Shown here piece by piece: positions 51,572-59,522 of a stretch of 64,000 nucleotides of DNA (positions are counted from its first letter, which is position 1; every line of letters begins with the position of its first letter). Location: the NCBI RefSeq assembly GCF_014199915.1, contig NZ_JACHOO010000009.1, positions 62,001 to 126,000 on the forward strand, in the 5' to 3' direction. The DNA comes from Prosthecomicrobium pneumaticum (GTDB lineage Bacteria > Pseudomonadota > Alphaproteobacteria > Rhizobiales > Kaistiaceae). A model generated the notes under the pieces. It did not search any database and had not been told where the DNA came from. It saw only the letters and a list, made by a program, of their open reading frames with translations. A program made the translations under genes and the position numbers.

Positions 51572-52593
51572 GCCTTTGCCTCTTCAATGGTAGAAAGAGC
51601 TGCTTTGATGCGCCTCAGCGCAAGGCCGGGAGCGGGGGGATCGATCTCCAAAGCGTCAACTGCGTCCTGCAGAAGGGGGCCGATTCGTTCGCCGAGCAGC
51701 ACCCTTTGCTCGGCCTTGGTTTCGGAGAGATCGTGGCCCCAGTGTTGGCGTTCAGCGGCAAGCGTTGCTTCCGCTTCCACCAGCTTGGAGTTTTGTTGCG
51801 CCAACTCATTTTGCGTCTCCGTAAGTTTCGCCTGGAGACGGTCAAGCGTCGCACGCGTGTCGGCAAGCCGGTCGCGCAATCCTGCCGATATTTGGCGCTC
51901 CTGGTCTCTCTCCCGCTCAGCGACCTTGACCATGTCGTGCGCGAGTCCTGCCACAGCAATCGCTAGGCGAAACTCCGAGGCCTTGCCCTTTTGGATCGCA
52001 CGGCTTGCCAGGCGCGATGCGCTCTTGCTTTCGGGGAACAGAATTGGAAGCAGGCCTTCAGCAATCTGCCATGGTTGAAGGGTTCTCTTCTCGATCAGCC
52101 AACTCAACCCGATCCGAAGCCAGTTTTCCGCGCCTCTCCTCTTCTCCTTGTCTTCCGTTTGAAGATCTTTCGAGAGCCCTTTTGTTAGCGACTTGAAGAT
52201 CTCCTGCTTATCGAACTCTTGGGGATCGAAGAACTCTCCCAACTTTGTTGCCAGCCGCTTTTGAGCTGCCCCCAAAATCCAGGCGTCAACCGCCTCAGGA
52301 AGCGACGCTTGGGACATGAGATTCCAGAGGCGTTCGCCATCAGGATCCATTTCTTCCATAAGCTTTTCGGCGTCTGCCTGATCGGCAACGGTAAAGCGCT
52401 TCACGTCGTGATTACGGATAACCTTGAAAAAGGCAGACGCACTTGCTTTCGGCTGTTCGAAGAATCCCGAAATCGCCGGGCGAATTTCGATCTCTGCTGA
52501 TGGCTCTCCTACGCCATCGCTCCTTCTATTCTCTAGCGCCCGGTGTTCGGAGCGCCCGGACGGTGGCGTATGGTTCTCTTTATCGTCGGTCAC
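51568..52593 (-). CDS. Coiled-coil protein of a zinc-finger/Hsp70 operon, 341 aa
   Basis: No known family is recognised. An acidic N-terminus is followed by a helical middle domain (MDPDGERLWNLMSQASLPEA, then LSWLIEKRTLQPWQIAEGLL) and a long coiled coil at about residues 215-300 (SAGLRDRLADTRATLDRLQA, KLTETQNELAQQNSKLVEAE). It ends with short helices typical of a protein that docks on a partner. Its start overlaps the zinc-finger gene and its stop overlaps the Hsp70 start, both by four bases. A GrpE-like co-chaperone role would fit the position but no GrpE sequence is visible. Confidence 0.7.
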   Translation of the reverse strand: MTDDKENHTPPSGRSEHRALENRRSDGVGEPSAEIEIRPAISGFFEQPKASASAFFKVIRNHDVKRFTVADQADAEKLMEEMDPDGERLWNLMSQASLPEAVDAWILGAAQKRLATKLGEFFDPQEFDKQEIFKSLTKGLSKDLQTEDKEKRRGAENWLRIGLSWLIEKRTLQPWQIAEGLLPILFPESKSASRLASRAIQKGKASEFRLAIAVAGLAHDMVKVAERERDQERQISAGLRDRLADTRATLDRLQAKLTETQNELAQQNSKLVEAEATLAAERQHWGHDLSETKAEQRVLLGERIGPLLQDAVDALEIDPPAPGLALRRIKAALSTIEEAKA

Positions 52594-53738
52594 TTTGCAA
52601 CATTCTCCAAGTATGGCTCCGCCCAGCGGTTAAACGGGTACACAGCGGCAATCTGCGTCAGTGGCTCGATCGCGCTCCCTGTTGAACCTGTTCGCCAGGC
52701 GGCGGCAGCCCAAATTGCGAGCGCTTTTTGGTGATCGGTGGCATCCAACACGTCGGAACTCGCGATTTCGCGACATTCATCGTCGAGGATGGGACTCCAC
52801 CGCGACTGTGTGGACAATCGAGCGGCCAGATCCAATATGCGAGCCGTTCCGTGATCGATCGGGCAGATTGGTCGGCGCTTGGCCGTAACATCCGACGATG
52901 GCATCCTCGCCCGACCTGGATCGCTCAGCAACAGTCTCGCAAGATCGAGCTCCCAATACCCTGTCGAACTCCCTGCGTCCGAGAAGTCGTTCATCGCAAA
53001 TCGAACAATGCCAGCTATCAGCCGTGCAAGGGGGCGATCGAAGTCGGCGAGCACCTGCAGAGCCGAGCCATAGAGTTCGCGGTAGCGTGCCAGCGGAGTC
53101 GTCAGGTTCTCAGAGGTCGGTCGCTCCTTGATCAAAACGCCGAGGCAGTAATATCCCAGCCCGGCAGCATACTCCTTGCCTGGCCCCTGTGTTCGCTGAT
53201 CCGCCAAGAACCGGCTTATGGTGTCCCGGGTGATCGAAGATGAGACGAGTATTTCGGCAAACGCATCTTCAACACGCCGAAGCTCATGGGTATCGGCTAT
53301 CCGGAACGATATTGTATAGTGAGTTGAAACAGGTTCGGCATTGACCTGCGACTCGTTAAGGAGAACGAGCTTCATCTCGCCTTGCTTCGTATCCGCGAGC
53401 TTCTTTGGGACGGCATCCGGTAGGCATCGCTGAGGATCGCCGCCGTCAATGCCGATTCGAACTGCGGTCGCGTTGGCGACCACGATCGCTGACCGACCCA
53501 CTGGAACTCGGACTACCGCGCGGCCTGTGGGTTCCGTTCCGCCCAAAAACATAACGGGGCGTTCAACCCGATGCGTCTTGTAGACGTGATCGTAAAGCTC
53601 CCGTTGAACGGAAAAGACCGAAATGCAGAAAGGACAACGAAAGGTTGGCTTCGCAGGCGGACCGGGCTCCGGCGTGCGCTCGGTTCCTTCGTAGAAGGCC
53701 TCAAGCGCATCCTCACGTATCCAGCCTACCGTGGGCAT
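52590..53738 (-). CDS. C2H2 zinc-finger protein of a chaperone-linked operon, 382 aa
   Basis: The N-terminus carries one classical C2H2 finger, FRCPFCISVFSVQRELYDHV with ligands C35, C38, H51 and H56, rare in bacteria. The remaining 320 residues are a large helical and beta domain of unknown type (VMFLGGTEPTGRAVVRVPVG, then a Leu-rich C-terminal region). It is the first gene of a three-gene unit leading into the coiled-coil and Hsp70 genes. The start at 53738 is preceded by GGGGGGAACTGAG; an upstream ATG at 53780 is in frame but has no site. Confidence 0.7.
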   Translation of the reverse strand: MPTVGWIREDALEAFYEGTERTPEPGPPAKPTFRCPFCISVFSVQRELYDHVYKTHRVERPVMFLGGTEPTGRAVVRVPVGRSAIVVANATAVRIGIDGGDPQRCLPDAVPKKLADTKQGEMKLVLLNESQVNAEPVSTHYTISFRIADTHELRRVEDAFAEILVSSSITRDTISRFLADQRTQGPGKEYAAGLGYYCLGVLIKERPTSENLTTPLARYRELYGSALQVLADFDRPLARLIAGIVRFAMNDFSDAGSSTGYWELDLARLLLSDPGRARMPSSDVTAKRRPICPIDHGTARILDLAARLSTQSRWSPILDDECREIASSDVLDATDHQKALAIWAAAAWRTGSTGSAIEPLTQIAAVYPFNRWAEPYLENVAK

Positions 53739-53869
53739 CTCAGTTCCCCCCAGAACTCCGTTCCACCGTAGACCACCCACACATCCTTTTCGAGGAGGTG
53801 GCGGGACGTCCGGAACGGGTCAGGCGCGACCCCGAGAGCGTCGCGGCGATACTCGGCCGCCAGAAGGTC

Positions 53870-54463
53870 TCAGCCATGAGCCGCCTTGCTCACGCTCTGC
53901 GCGAGCCATGTTGGGAGCTGTGGCGCCGCAGCCACCAACTCGCCAAAGGCGGCTGGCGGCATCCTCCGCTTCAGCGTCTCCAGCGCCTCCCCGGCCTTCT
54001 CGGGACCAAGCCAAGCCAGAGCCCGAACCGCTTCTCCCGCCGGCCGGTTGGCTAGCGTTAATTGCCAGCGCGGCGCGTGCCGCAGCTCAACCACCTGCTT
54101 GCCAAGGCTCATCGTCCGGCTGCGGCCGGAGGTCAGATAGACCGATCGGGCGGGCACCTGTGTCGTCAAGCCAAGCGCGTTAGCTGCGGCCGCGCCGTTC
54201 GGGACAATGACTTCACCGCGTTGGCTGGCGAGCGCCTCGACCGCCTGTTCAACAGAGGGTGCCCTCGTGCCGAACCGGCTTTTGATGGGACGCAGATAAA
54301 CGCCGCGACCAGCCCGGATCAGTCGGCCTCGCTCGGTCAGACGCGATAAAGCCTGATCCACTGCGGCGCGATTACCAAGGTGAAGCAAACCCTTCGCTGC
54401 GACCGGCGTACCTTCCGGCAGCCCTTCCACATGCGCAAGTATCTGTTCTGTTAACCATTGCAT
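53870..54463 (-). CDS. DUF6088/AbiEi-like antitoxin, 197 aa
   Basis: The product begins MQWLTEQILAHVEGLPEGTP, a winged-helix segment (AAVDQALSRLTERGRLIRAG, then RGVYLRPIKSRFGTRAPSVE), followed by NGAAAANALGLTTQVPARSV and a C-terminal domain with RHAPRWQLTLANRPAGEAVR. This is the layout of AbiEi/DUF6088 antitoxins, which repress their own promoter and neutralise an AbiEii nucleotidyltransferase toxin. No AbiEii gene lies next to it, so it is orphaned. The ATG follows GGAGAGTGGGC. Confidence 0.8.
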   Translation of the reverse strand: MQWLTEQILAHVEGLPEGTPVAAKGLLHLGNRAAVDQALSRLTERGRLIRAGRGVYLRPIKSRFGTRAPSVEQAVEALASQRGEVIVPNGAAAANALGLTTQVPARSVYLTSGRSRTMSLGKQVVELRHAPRWQLTLANRPAGEAVRALAWLGPEKAGEALETLKRRMPPAAFGELVAAAPQLPTWLAQSVSKAAHG

Positions 54464-54478
54464 GCCCACTCTCCTGTT

Positions 54479-54498
54479 AGAAATGTATGACGATTTCT
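54479..54498. promoter_or_regulatory. Inverted-repeat operator upstream of the AbiEi-like gene
   Basis: AGAAAT (54479-54484) and ATTTCT (54493-54498) flank an eight-base core GTATGACG, 16 bases before the start codon of the minus-strand antitoxin. This spacing suits autoregulation, known for AbiEi, but binding has not been shown here. Confidence 0.5.
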
Positions 54499-54657
54499 GA
54501 CACCCTTCAAGAATGCTTGTGGCCCGCGACGGTCTCATCACCGTGCAAACGGTCCCTGCGCCCGGCGAGCTGGGGAAAACAGGGTCGCATTTCCGGATAC
54601 CCTTGACGGCGACCGATTCGTTCACCATCTTCACTTGATCGACGTGAGGATAGTGAA

Positions 54658-55221
54658 TTGCTTCATAGGCTGATCGAGCATAGTGGCGGCCAAACCGTTC
54701 TTTCGGGCGCCATTCCCGGACGCAAAGTGCTGAGCGCGCTGATCGCGGCGACGCCCTCGATGGAGGCGCCTGCGCCCGCTTTCCTCGACTTCGACGGCAT
54801 CGAGGTGGCTACTGCGTCATTCCTGCGCGAGGCAGTGATCGGCTTCCGCGATTACGCCCGGCAGTCATTGCCCAACGTCTATCCCGTCGTCGCAAATACA
54901 GTCCCTGCCGTCGCCGAAGAGCTGGACTTCTTCGTCCGGGCGCGCGGCGACGTCATTTGGAGCTGCGACCTCGATGCAAAGAACCAGGTCGTCGGGGCTC
55001 GGCTGATCGGCGATCTCGATCCTGCTCAACGATCAACTTTCAATGCGGTGATCGAACTCGGCGCGATCACCGCCCCCGAGCTCGCCGCCCGTTTCGCCGA
55101 CCAGGGAATCGGGCCGACCGCCTGGAATAACCGGTTGTCGGCGCTAGCGACCAAGGGCCTGCTGGTCGAACGCAAGCAGGGCAAGTCCAAGTCGTTCAGT
55201 CCGCTTCTGGAGATCGCCTGA
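54658..55221 (+). CDS. STAS-like DUF4325 protein with C-terminal winged helix, 187 aa
   Basis: An N-terminal DUF4325-like STAS-type domain (APAFLDFDGIEVATASFLRE, then AVIGFRDYARQSLPNVYPVV) is followed by a winged helix (RSTFNAVIELGAITAPELAA, RFADQGIGPTAWNNRLSALA, LLVERKQGKSKSFSPLLEI). It starts with TTG after GTGAGGATAGTGAA; the ATG at 54760 is an alternative. DUF4325 domains commonly pair with GHKL ATPases of the anti-sigma/signal type, and one is encoded on the opposite strand 1.5 kb away. Role is inferred to be regulatory. Confidence 0.65.
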   Translation: MLHRLIEHSGGQTVLSGAIPGRKVLSALIAATPSMEAPAPAFLDFDGIEVATASFLREAVIGFRDYARQSLPNVYPVVANTVPAVAEELDFFVRARGDVIWSCDLDAKNQVVGARLIGDLDPAQRSTFNAVIELGAITAPELAARFADQGIGPTAWNNRLSALATKGLLVERKQGKSKSFSPLLEIA

Positions 55222-55571
55222 TGGGCCTTGATTATATCCGCTCCCAGACCGGCAAGCCTTGGCGCAAGCGCTGGGACGGTGGACTCGACCGCCTGAAAGC
55301 GCCAAGCCTGCTCGACCTCAATATGTCCGAGACTGCGCGCACCGTCACCGCCGAGTTGAATGCGGGCTGCCACGTCAAGGCGGGCGATACGCTGATCGTT
55401 CAGAGCGGCGGTGACGGCTTCACCATCAGCGATGGGCTGCGTGCGATCGGCCGCGTCGCCAATCCTTCGCCGGAGTTGACCGCCGCCGTCCGCGACGGCG
55501 GCGGCTATGCCGAGGGCGTGCTCCAACGCGTCGGCCTGTTCGGTGACACCGCGGAGATCAGCGTCAAATGA
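55221..55571 (+). CDS. Hypothetical protein of the STAS/GHKL cluster, 116 aa
   Basis: The gene overlaps its neighbours by one base upstream and four downstream. The product MGLDYIRSQTGKPWRKRWDG has a basic Trp-rich N-terminus, then LNMSETARTVTAELNAGCHV and KAGDTLIVQSGGDGFTISDG, a beta-rich region. No family is recognised. Tight coupling suggests it works with the STAS-like and DUF4417-like proteins. Confidence 0.55.
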   Translation: MGLDYIRSQTGKPWRKRWDGGLDRLKAPSLLDLNMSETARTVTAELNAGCHVKAGDTLIVQSGGDGFTISDGLRAIGRVANPSPELTAAVRDGGGYAEGVLQRVGLFGDTAEISVK

Positions 55572-56839
55572 ACCGCCGGCCACCCCACGAGCCTTCGCGC
55601 CATTTTTCTCAGCCGAACAAGCTGTGGGACGATGCCATGCGCCATGCGCCGTCGTTGGGCTGTCCGACCTGTCTCGAGCGCGATCGCTGCGGCGGCGTCC
55701 ACACCGACGCGGGCATCTTCGACTGCGGAGACCTCTGCACCTGCAAAGACAAAAGCAAGTGCGACATGGTCTGCCGGTTCAAGCCGAGCCACTTCGTCGC
55801 CCGCATGCGCGAGGTCGGCGGTCTCGGCTTTGAGAACGCGCCGCGCGTGGCGGCGACCGGCGTTCCGGACCTACCGACCATCGCGCCTTTCGTCGATCAT
55901 CGCTACGGCCGCGCCGCTACACTCCATGAACCGGTGGTCGCGATTTCGCTCTACGAACTCATCAACCTCGCGACGGGCAAGCCGCACGTCACGTCGCGCG
56001 TCGAGTTAGCGGCTCGGTTCCTCATCCCCGAAGGCGCGGTGATCATCGTCACCGGCGTCGACAAGGATGGCCCAATTGAACGCTGGTGGGAGTTGAAGGA
56101 CCGCGCCGCGATCCTCGCTGCTTTGAAGGCGCTCGGCGTCAAGCTGATCACGACCCCCAACTACAGCGTGCTGACCGACGTGCCGCGCACCGACAACCTT
56201 CATTCGATGAAGCGCATCCTGCTGGCCTGGACCGAGATGGCGGCAGCGGGCCTGCCGGCTGCCTTGCATGTCAACGGCCGCACCCAGCATGACTATTCTC
56301 GGTGGGCCGAGCTCATCGCCGACCGCCCGGAAATCGAGATCCTCGCCTTCGAATTTGCCACCGGATGCGGCCGCGGGGAACGTATCGACTGGCACGTTGC
56401 CGAACTCTGCGCGCTTGCCGATCGCGTTGGCCGTCCCCTCGCGCTCGTGATCAGGGGCGGCGGCCGCAAACTCGCTGAGCTGCGGCGCCATTTCGCGCAG
56501 GTGAGCTTGATCGAGACCGAAGCCTTTTCGCGGACCATTCGACGGCGGCGTGCGCATCTGACCGAATCCGGGCGCGTCAAATGGACGAAATATCCCACGC
56601 CGAAGGGCGCGCCGATCGATGACCTCCTGGCCCACAATATCGCTCTGGTTCGCGCCTCGTATGAGACCTCGGCAAAGCCCCCTCTACGGCTGAGGCCGCC
56701 GACCCGGCGCCTGCGGCGCGCAGCGCACCGAGATGGTGAGCCCGTCCAGCCAGGCCTTCTGCGCCAGCTCCACCTGTCCGGTGAGACTCGGGGCGTCGCC
56801 CCAGAGCCGCAGGGCGTGGTCGCCGCTACGAAACCTTAG
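55568..56839 (+). CDS. Cys-rich DUF4417-like protein, 423 aa
   Basis: The first 70 residues hold eight cysteines (C32, C35, C41, C53, C57, C59, C65 and C69), a likely metal or Fe-S site. The main domain contains AVIIVTGVDKDGPIERWWEL, KLITTPNYSVLTDVPRTDNL, HSMKRILLAWTEMAAAGLPA and ILAFEFATGCGRGERIDWHV. This is the pattern I recall for DUF4417, whose function is unknown. The last 51 residues (373-423) are Arg/Pro-rich and lie antisense to the GHKL gene, so they may be a read-through after a lost stop. Confidence 0.6.
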   Translation: MNRRPPHEPSRHFSQPNKLWDDAMRHAPSLGCPTCLERDRCGGVHTDAGIFDCGDLCTCKDKSKCDMVCRFKPSHFVARMREVGGLGFENAPRVAATGVPDLPTIAPFVDHRYGRAATLHEPVVAISLYELINLATGKPHVTSRVELAARFLIPEGAVIIVTGVDKDGPIERWWELKDRAAILAALKALGVKLITTPNYSVLTDVPRTDNLHSMKRILLAWTEMAAAGLPAALHVNGRTQHDYSRWAELIADRPEIEILAFEFATGCGRGERIDWHVAELCALADRVGRPLALVIRGGGRKLAELRRHFAQVSLIETEAFSRTIRRRRAHLTESGRVKWTKYPTPKGAPIDDLLAHNIALVRASYETSAKPPLRLRPPTRRLRRAAHRDGEPVQPGLLRQLHLSGETRGVAPEPQGVVAATKP

Positions 56840-57544
56840 CTCGGCGGCGTCATGGGCGAGTGCGCGAAACAATTGACCGATGCCGTAGCCGTGACCGGTG
56901 CTTCGCGCGTGCCGCGACGCACCGTCGGACGCGGCCACCCGCAGCGCCGCCCCGGAGTCAGCGAGGCCGGCGAAATCGGGATTCTCGCGCAGGCTGGCCA
57001 GCACGCCACGACCCGCGTCGGCAACAACAAACTCGAAGGCGCCATCGCTCGCGGCATAGGCGACGAGGCCGCTCTCCGGCCGCCCGCTGTGCTCGAAGAT
57101 GTTGTCCTGCAATTCGCCGAGCGCACCCATCAGCCCCGCGGCCAGTCCCCTAGAGAGACCCGCTGCAACGGCCGCATTCTCGGCATGTTTAGCCCACTGA
57201 TCCCAAACCAACCCCCCGGATCCGCGGTCGTCGGCGTCAAAGCGCGACAATGGAAACGCGCCCGCGCGGTCACGGGCGCCCGCGCCACTTATTGCGCCGT
57301 CACCCAGCGCGCCCACAATCTGGCGAAACACGGGCGCCTCGACCACTATGGCGGGATAGGCATCGGGCAGCGCGGCTGCCGCCATAGCCAACTCGACCAG
57401 CGGCCCGATCCTGCCCGATCGGCCAAGCGTCACGGGTCCGAGTCTTGGCAGCCGCCCAGCGACGGCTTGCCAAAGCAGATCATCGGCTGCCTCGAAATCC
57501 GCGGCGACCTGTATTGGCGCGCCTCTATTCAAACCTTCCCCCAC
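56684..57544 (-). CDS. GHKL-type ATPase, 286 aa
   Basis: The N-terminal half (to about residue 120) is a helical input domain of unknown type. The C-terminal ATPase has the Bergerat elements: N box ELQDNIFEHS (144-153), G1 box DAGRG (176-180) and G2 box GHGYGIG (217-223). There is no phosphorylatable His domain, so this is an anti-sigma-like or signalling ATPase rather than a classical histidine kinase. It is convergent with, and overlaps by 156 bp, the DUF4417-like gene. Partnership with the STAS-like protein is inferred from family pairing. Confidence 0.8.
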   Translation of the reverse strand: MGEGLNRGAPIQVAADFEAADDLLWQAVAGRLPRLGPVTLGRSGRIGPLVELAMAAAALPDAYPAIVVEAPVFRQIVGALGDGAISGAGARDRAGAFPLSRFDADDRGSGGLVWDQWAKHAENAAVAAGLSRGLAAGLMGALGELQDNIFEHSGRPESGLVAYAASDGAFEFVVADAGRGVLASLRENPDFAGLADSGAALRVAASDGASRHARSTGHGYGIGQLFRALAHDAAELRFRSGDHALRLWGDAPSLTGQVELAQKAWLDGLTISVRCAPQAPGRRPQP

Positions 57545-57683
57545 CCCGCCAGCCGGCGCACGGGCATAGCTATACTACCACCTCTTCTAACACAGCGGCG
57601 TACAACAACTCAGCCCTTGGTTGCGATTTTGCCCATATACGTCTCGAAAGAAACGGCGATTCGAGCGTGGTGATCGGGAGGAG

Positions 57684-59522
57684 ATGATCATCAGTCTCGA
57701 TCCTTCCAGTGACGCACGTGCACTGCCGTCTTCCACGGCGCAGGCCAGGCGCGACCTCGCAACTGACATGCGGGCAATTCAACCGCTCGACGCACCCGCA
57801 TTCCTGCGCCTGTTTCAACTTCGTGGCGCTCAAATCATGTGGTTCTTGGGAGCAGGCGCATCGCGCTCGGCAGGCATCAAGACGGCCGGCGATATGATCT
57901 GGGATTTCAAGCAGCGCCTTTACCGCTCGCAGAAGAAACTGCCGCCGTCGGCCATCACCGATATCGGCGAGCCAGCAGTTCAGCGAAAGCTCCAAGCCCA
58001 TTTCGACGGGCTGGGCGGATTTCCACCTGCGGGCTCGGAAACGGAATATTCAGCCTACTTCGAGGCGACCTATCACGCGCCGCGCGATCGGCGCGCGTAT
58101 CTTGACGAACTCATAGCGCGCGGCAAACCGTCGTTCGGCCATCATGCTCTGGCGCTGCTCATGGCTGAAGATCTCTGCCGAATCGTTTGGACCACCAATT
58201 TCGACCGCACGATCGAAGACGCTGCCGCCGAGCGTTTCGCCGGCACCGGGCGTTTGGTGATCGCCGATCTCAAGGAACCAGAGAAAATCCGTCGAGCCGT
58301 CGATGAGAACCGCTGGCCAGTCTACGGCAAGCTTCACGGCGACTATCATTCGGACGCGTTGAAAAACACTGATGCTGAACTCCGTCAGCAGGATGCGGAA
58401 ATGCGGCGCAGTCTGGTCGACGCCTGCCGCCGGGCCGGCCTCGCCGTAATCGGCTACAGCGGCCGCGATGCCTCGATCATGGCGGTGCTCGCGGAAGCGC
58501 TCGACGAAGGCCGCGGGTTCCCTGGAGGTCTCTTCTGGTTCAAGCGCAGCCAAGATGCGCCGTATCCAGCCGTGACGGAGCTGATCGCACGAGCGCGAGC
58601 GCTCGGCATCGACGCGCACCTCGTCGAGTCCGAATCTTTCGACGAGCTTTTTTCGGACCTCCTGCGTTTTTTGCCGCAAACCGCCGACAAGCTAACTGGA
58701 CTTGGCGGCGCCGCCCGGCCTCGCCTCTCAACCGCAAAGCCTCGGCCAATCGGAGGCGCGGTGCCGGCCATCCGAACGAACGCCCTGGCCGTCACATCAC
58801 GGCCAGCTCTCTGCAGGATCGTTGATTGCAAGATCGGCGGCGACGAGGAGATCGAGGAAGCGATCGCCAAAGCTGGCGTCGATATCATCGCGCATCGCAT
58901 TCGAGACGGCGTCCTCGCATTCGGTCGTGACACCCACGTTCGCAAGGTCTTCGAACCTTATGAAATCAAGGCGTTCGACCAACATCCGCTGTCTTCCCGG
59001 CGCCTTGTCAAGGAAGGCGGTGAGCGCGCGCTGGTCCGCGACGCACTGTTCCGCGCCATCGCAACCCGGCCTGGCCTTGCTCATGAGCGTCGGCGCAGTC
59101 GGGTCCGGCTAGTGCCACTTCCGGGGGCCGTTCCGGCGTCAGTCTTCAACAACGACAAGGCGAAGCCAGTCGACCGGGTCAGCGGCATGGTGCCGCAAAC
59201 CAATATAGGTTGGAGCGAAGCCTGCGGCCTGCGGGTGGATTACCGCCTCGACCAACTGTGGCTTCTCATCGAGCCCACGCTGAGCGTCGCGCTCGATGAC
59301 GAGACACCTGATAACGTCGTCGAATTAACGCGGGAATTTGTCCGCGAACGCCGGGCGCGCCGGCACAATCGCCTCGCCAACGCAATGCTTGACGGATGGA
59401 TCAGCCTCATCGTCGGGCGCGAACCAAGCGTGCGTCTCAGGACCTTCAACATCGCAGACGGCATCGACGCCGAATTCGAAATCCTGCGGACGTCTGCTTT
59501 CAGCGGGATCGCCAAGCCATGA
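57684..59522 (+). CDS. SIR2-APAZ effector of a short prokaryotic Argonaute system (SPARSA)
   Basis: A 612-residue protein has an N-terminal SIR2 NADase: WFLGAGASRSAG near residues 53-64, TTNFDRTIED near 170, the catalytic YGKLHGDYH near 213, and GYSGRDASIM. The C-terminal APAZ-type region (IRDGVLAFGRDTHVRKVFEP and GWSEACGLRVDYRLDQLWLL) substitutes for the Argonaute N/PAZ lobes. It is followed by the Argonaute gene with a four-base ATGA overlap. In studied systems the pair senses guide-bound foreign DNA and depletes NAD. The start is not certain: the ATG at 57684 lies close behind a GGGAGGAG site; 57621 and 57765 are alternatives. Confidence 0.9.
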   Translation: MIISLDPSSDARALPSSTAQARRDLATDMRAIQPLDAPAFLRLFQLRGAQIMWFLGAGASRSAGIKTAGDMIWDFKQRLYRSQKKLPPSAITDIGEPAVQRKLQAHFDGLGGFPPAGSETEYSAYFEATYHAPRDRRAYLDELIARGKPSFGHHALALLMAEDLCRIVWTTNFDRTIEDAAAERFAGTGRLVIADLKEPEKIRRAVDENRWPVYGKLHGDYHSDALKNTDAELRQQDAEMRRSLVDACRRAGLAVIGYSGRDASIMAVLAEALDEGRGFPGGLFWFKRSQDAPYPAVTELIARARALGIDAHLVESESFDELFSDLLRFLPQTADKLTGLGGAARPRLSTAKPRPIGGAVPAIRTNALAVTSRPALCRIVDCKIGGDEEIEEAIAKAGVDIIAHRIRDGVLAFGRDTHVRKVFEPYEIKAFDQHPLSSRRLVKEGGERALVRDALFRAIATRPGLAHERRRSRVRLVPLPGAVPASVFNNDKAKPVDRVSGMVPQTNIGWSEACGLRVDYRLDQLWLLIEPTLSVALDDETPDNVVELTREFVRERRARRHNRLANAMLDGWISLIVGREPSVRLRTFNIADGIDAEFEILRTSAFSGIAKP

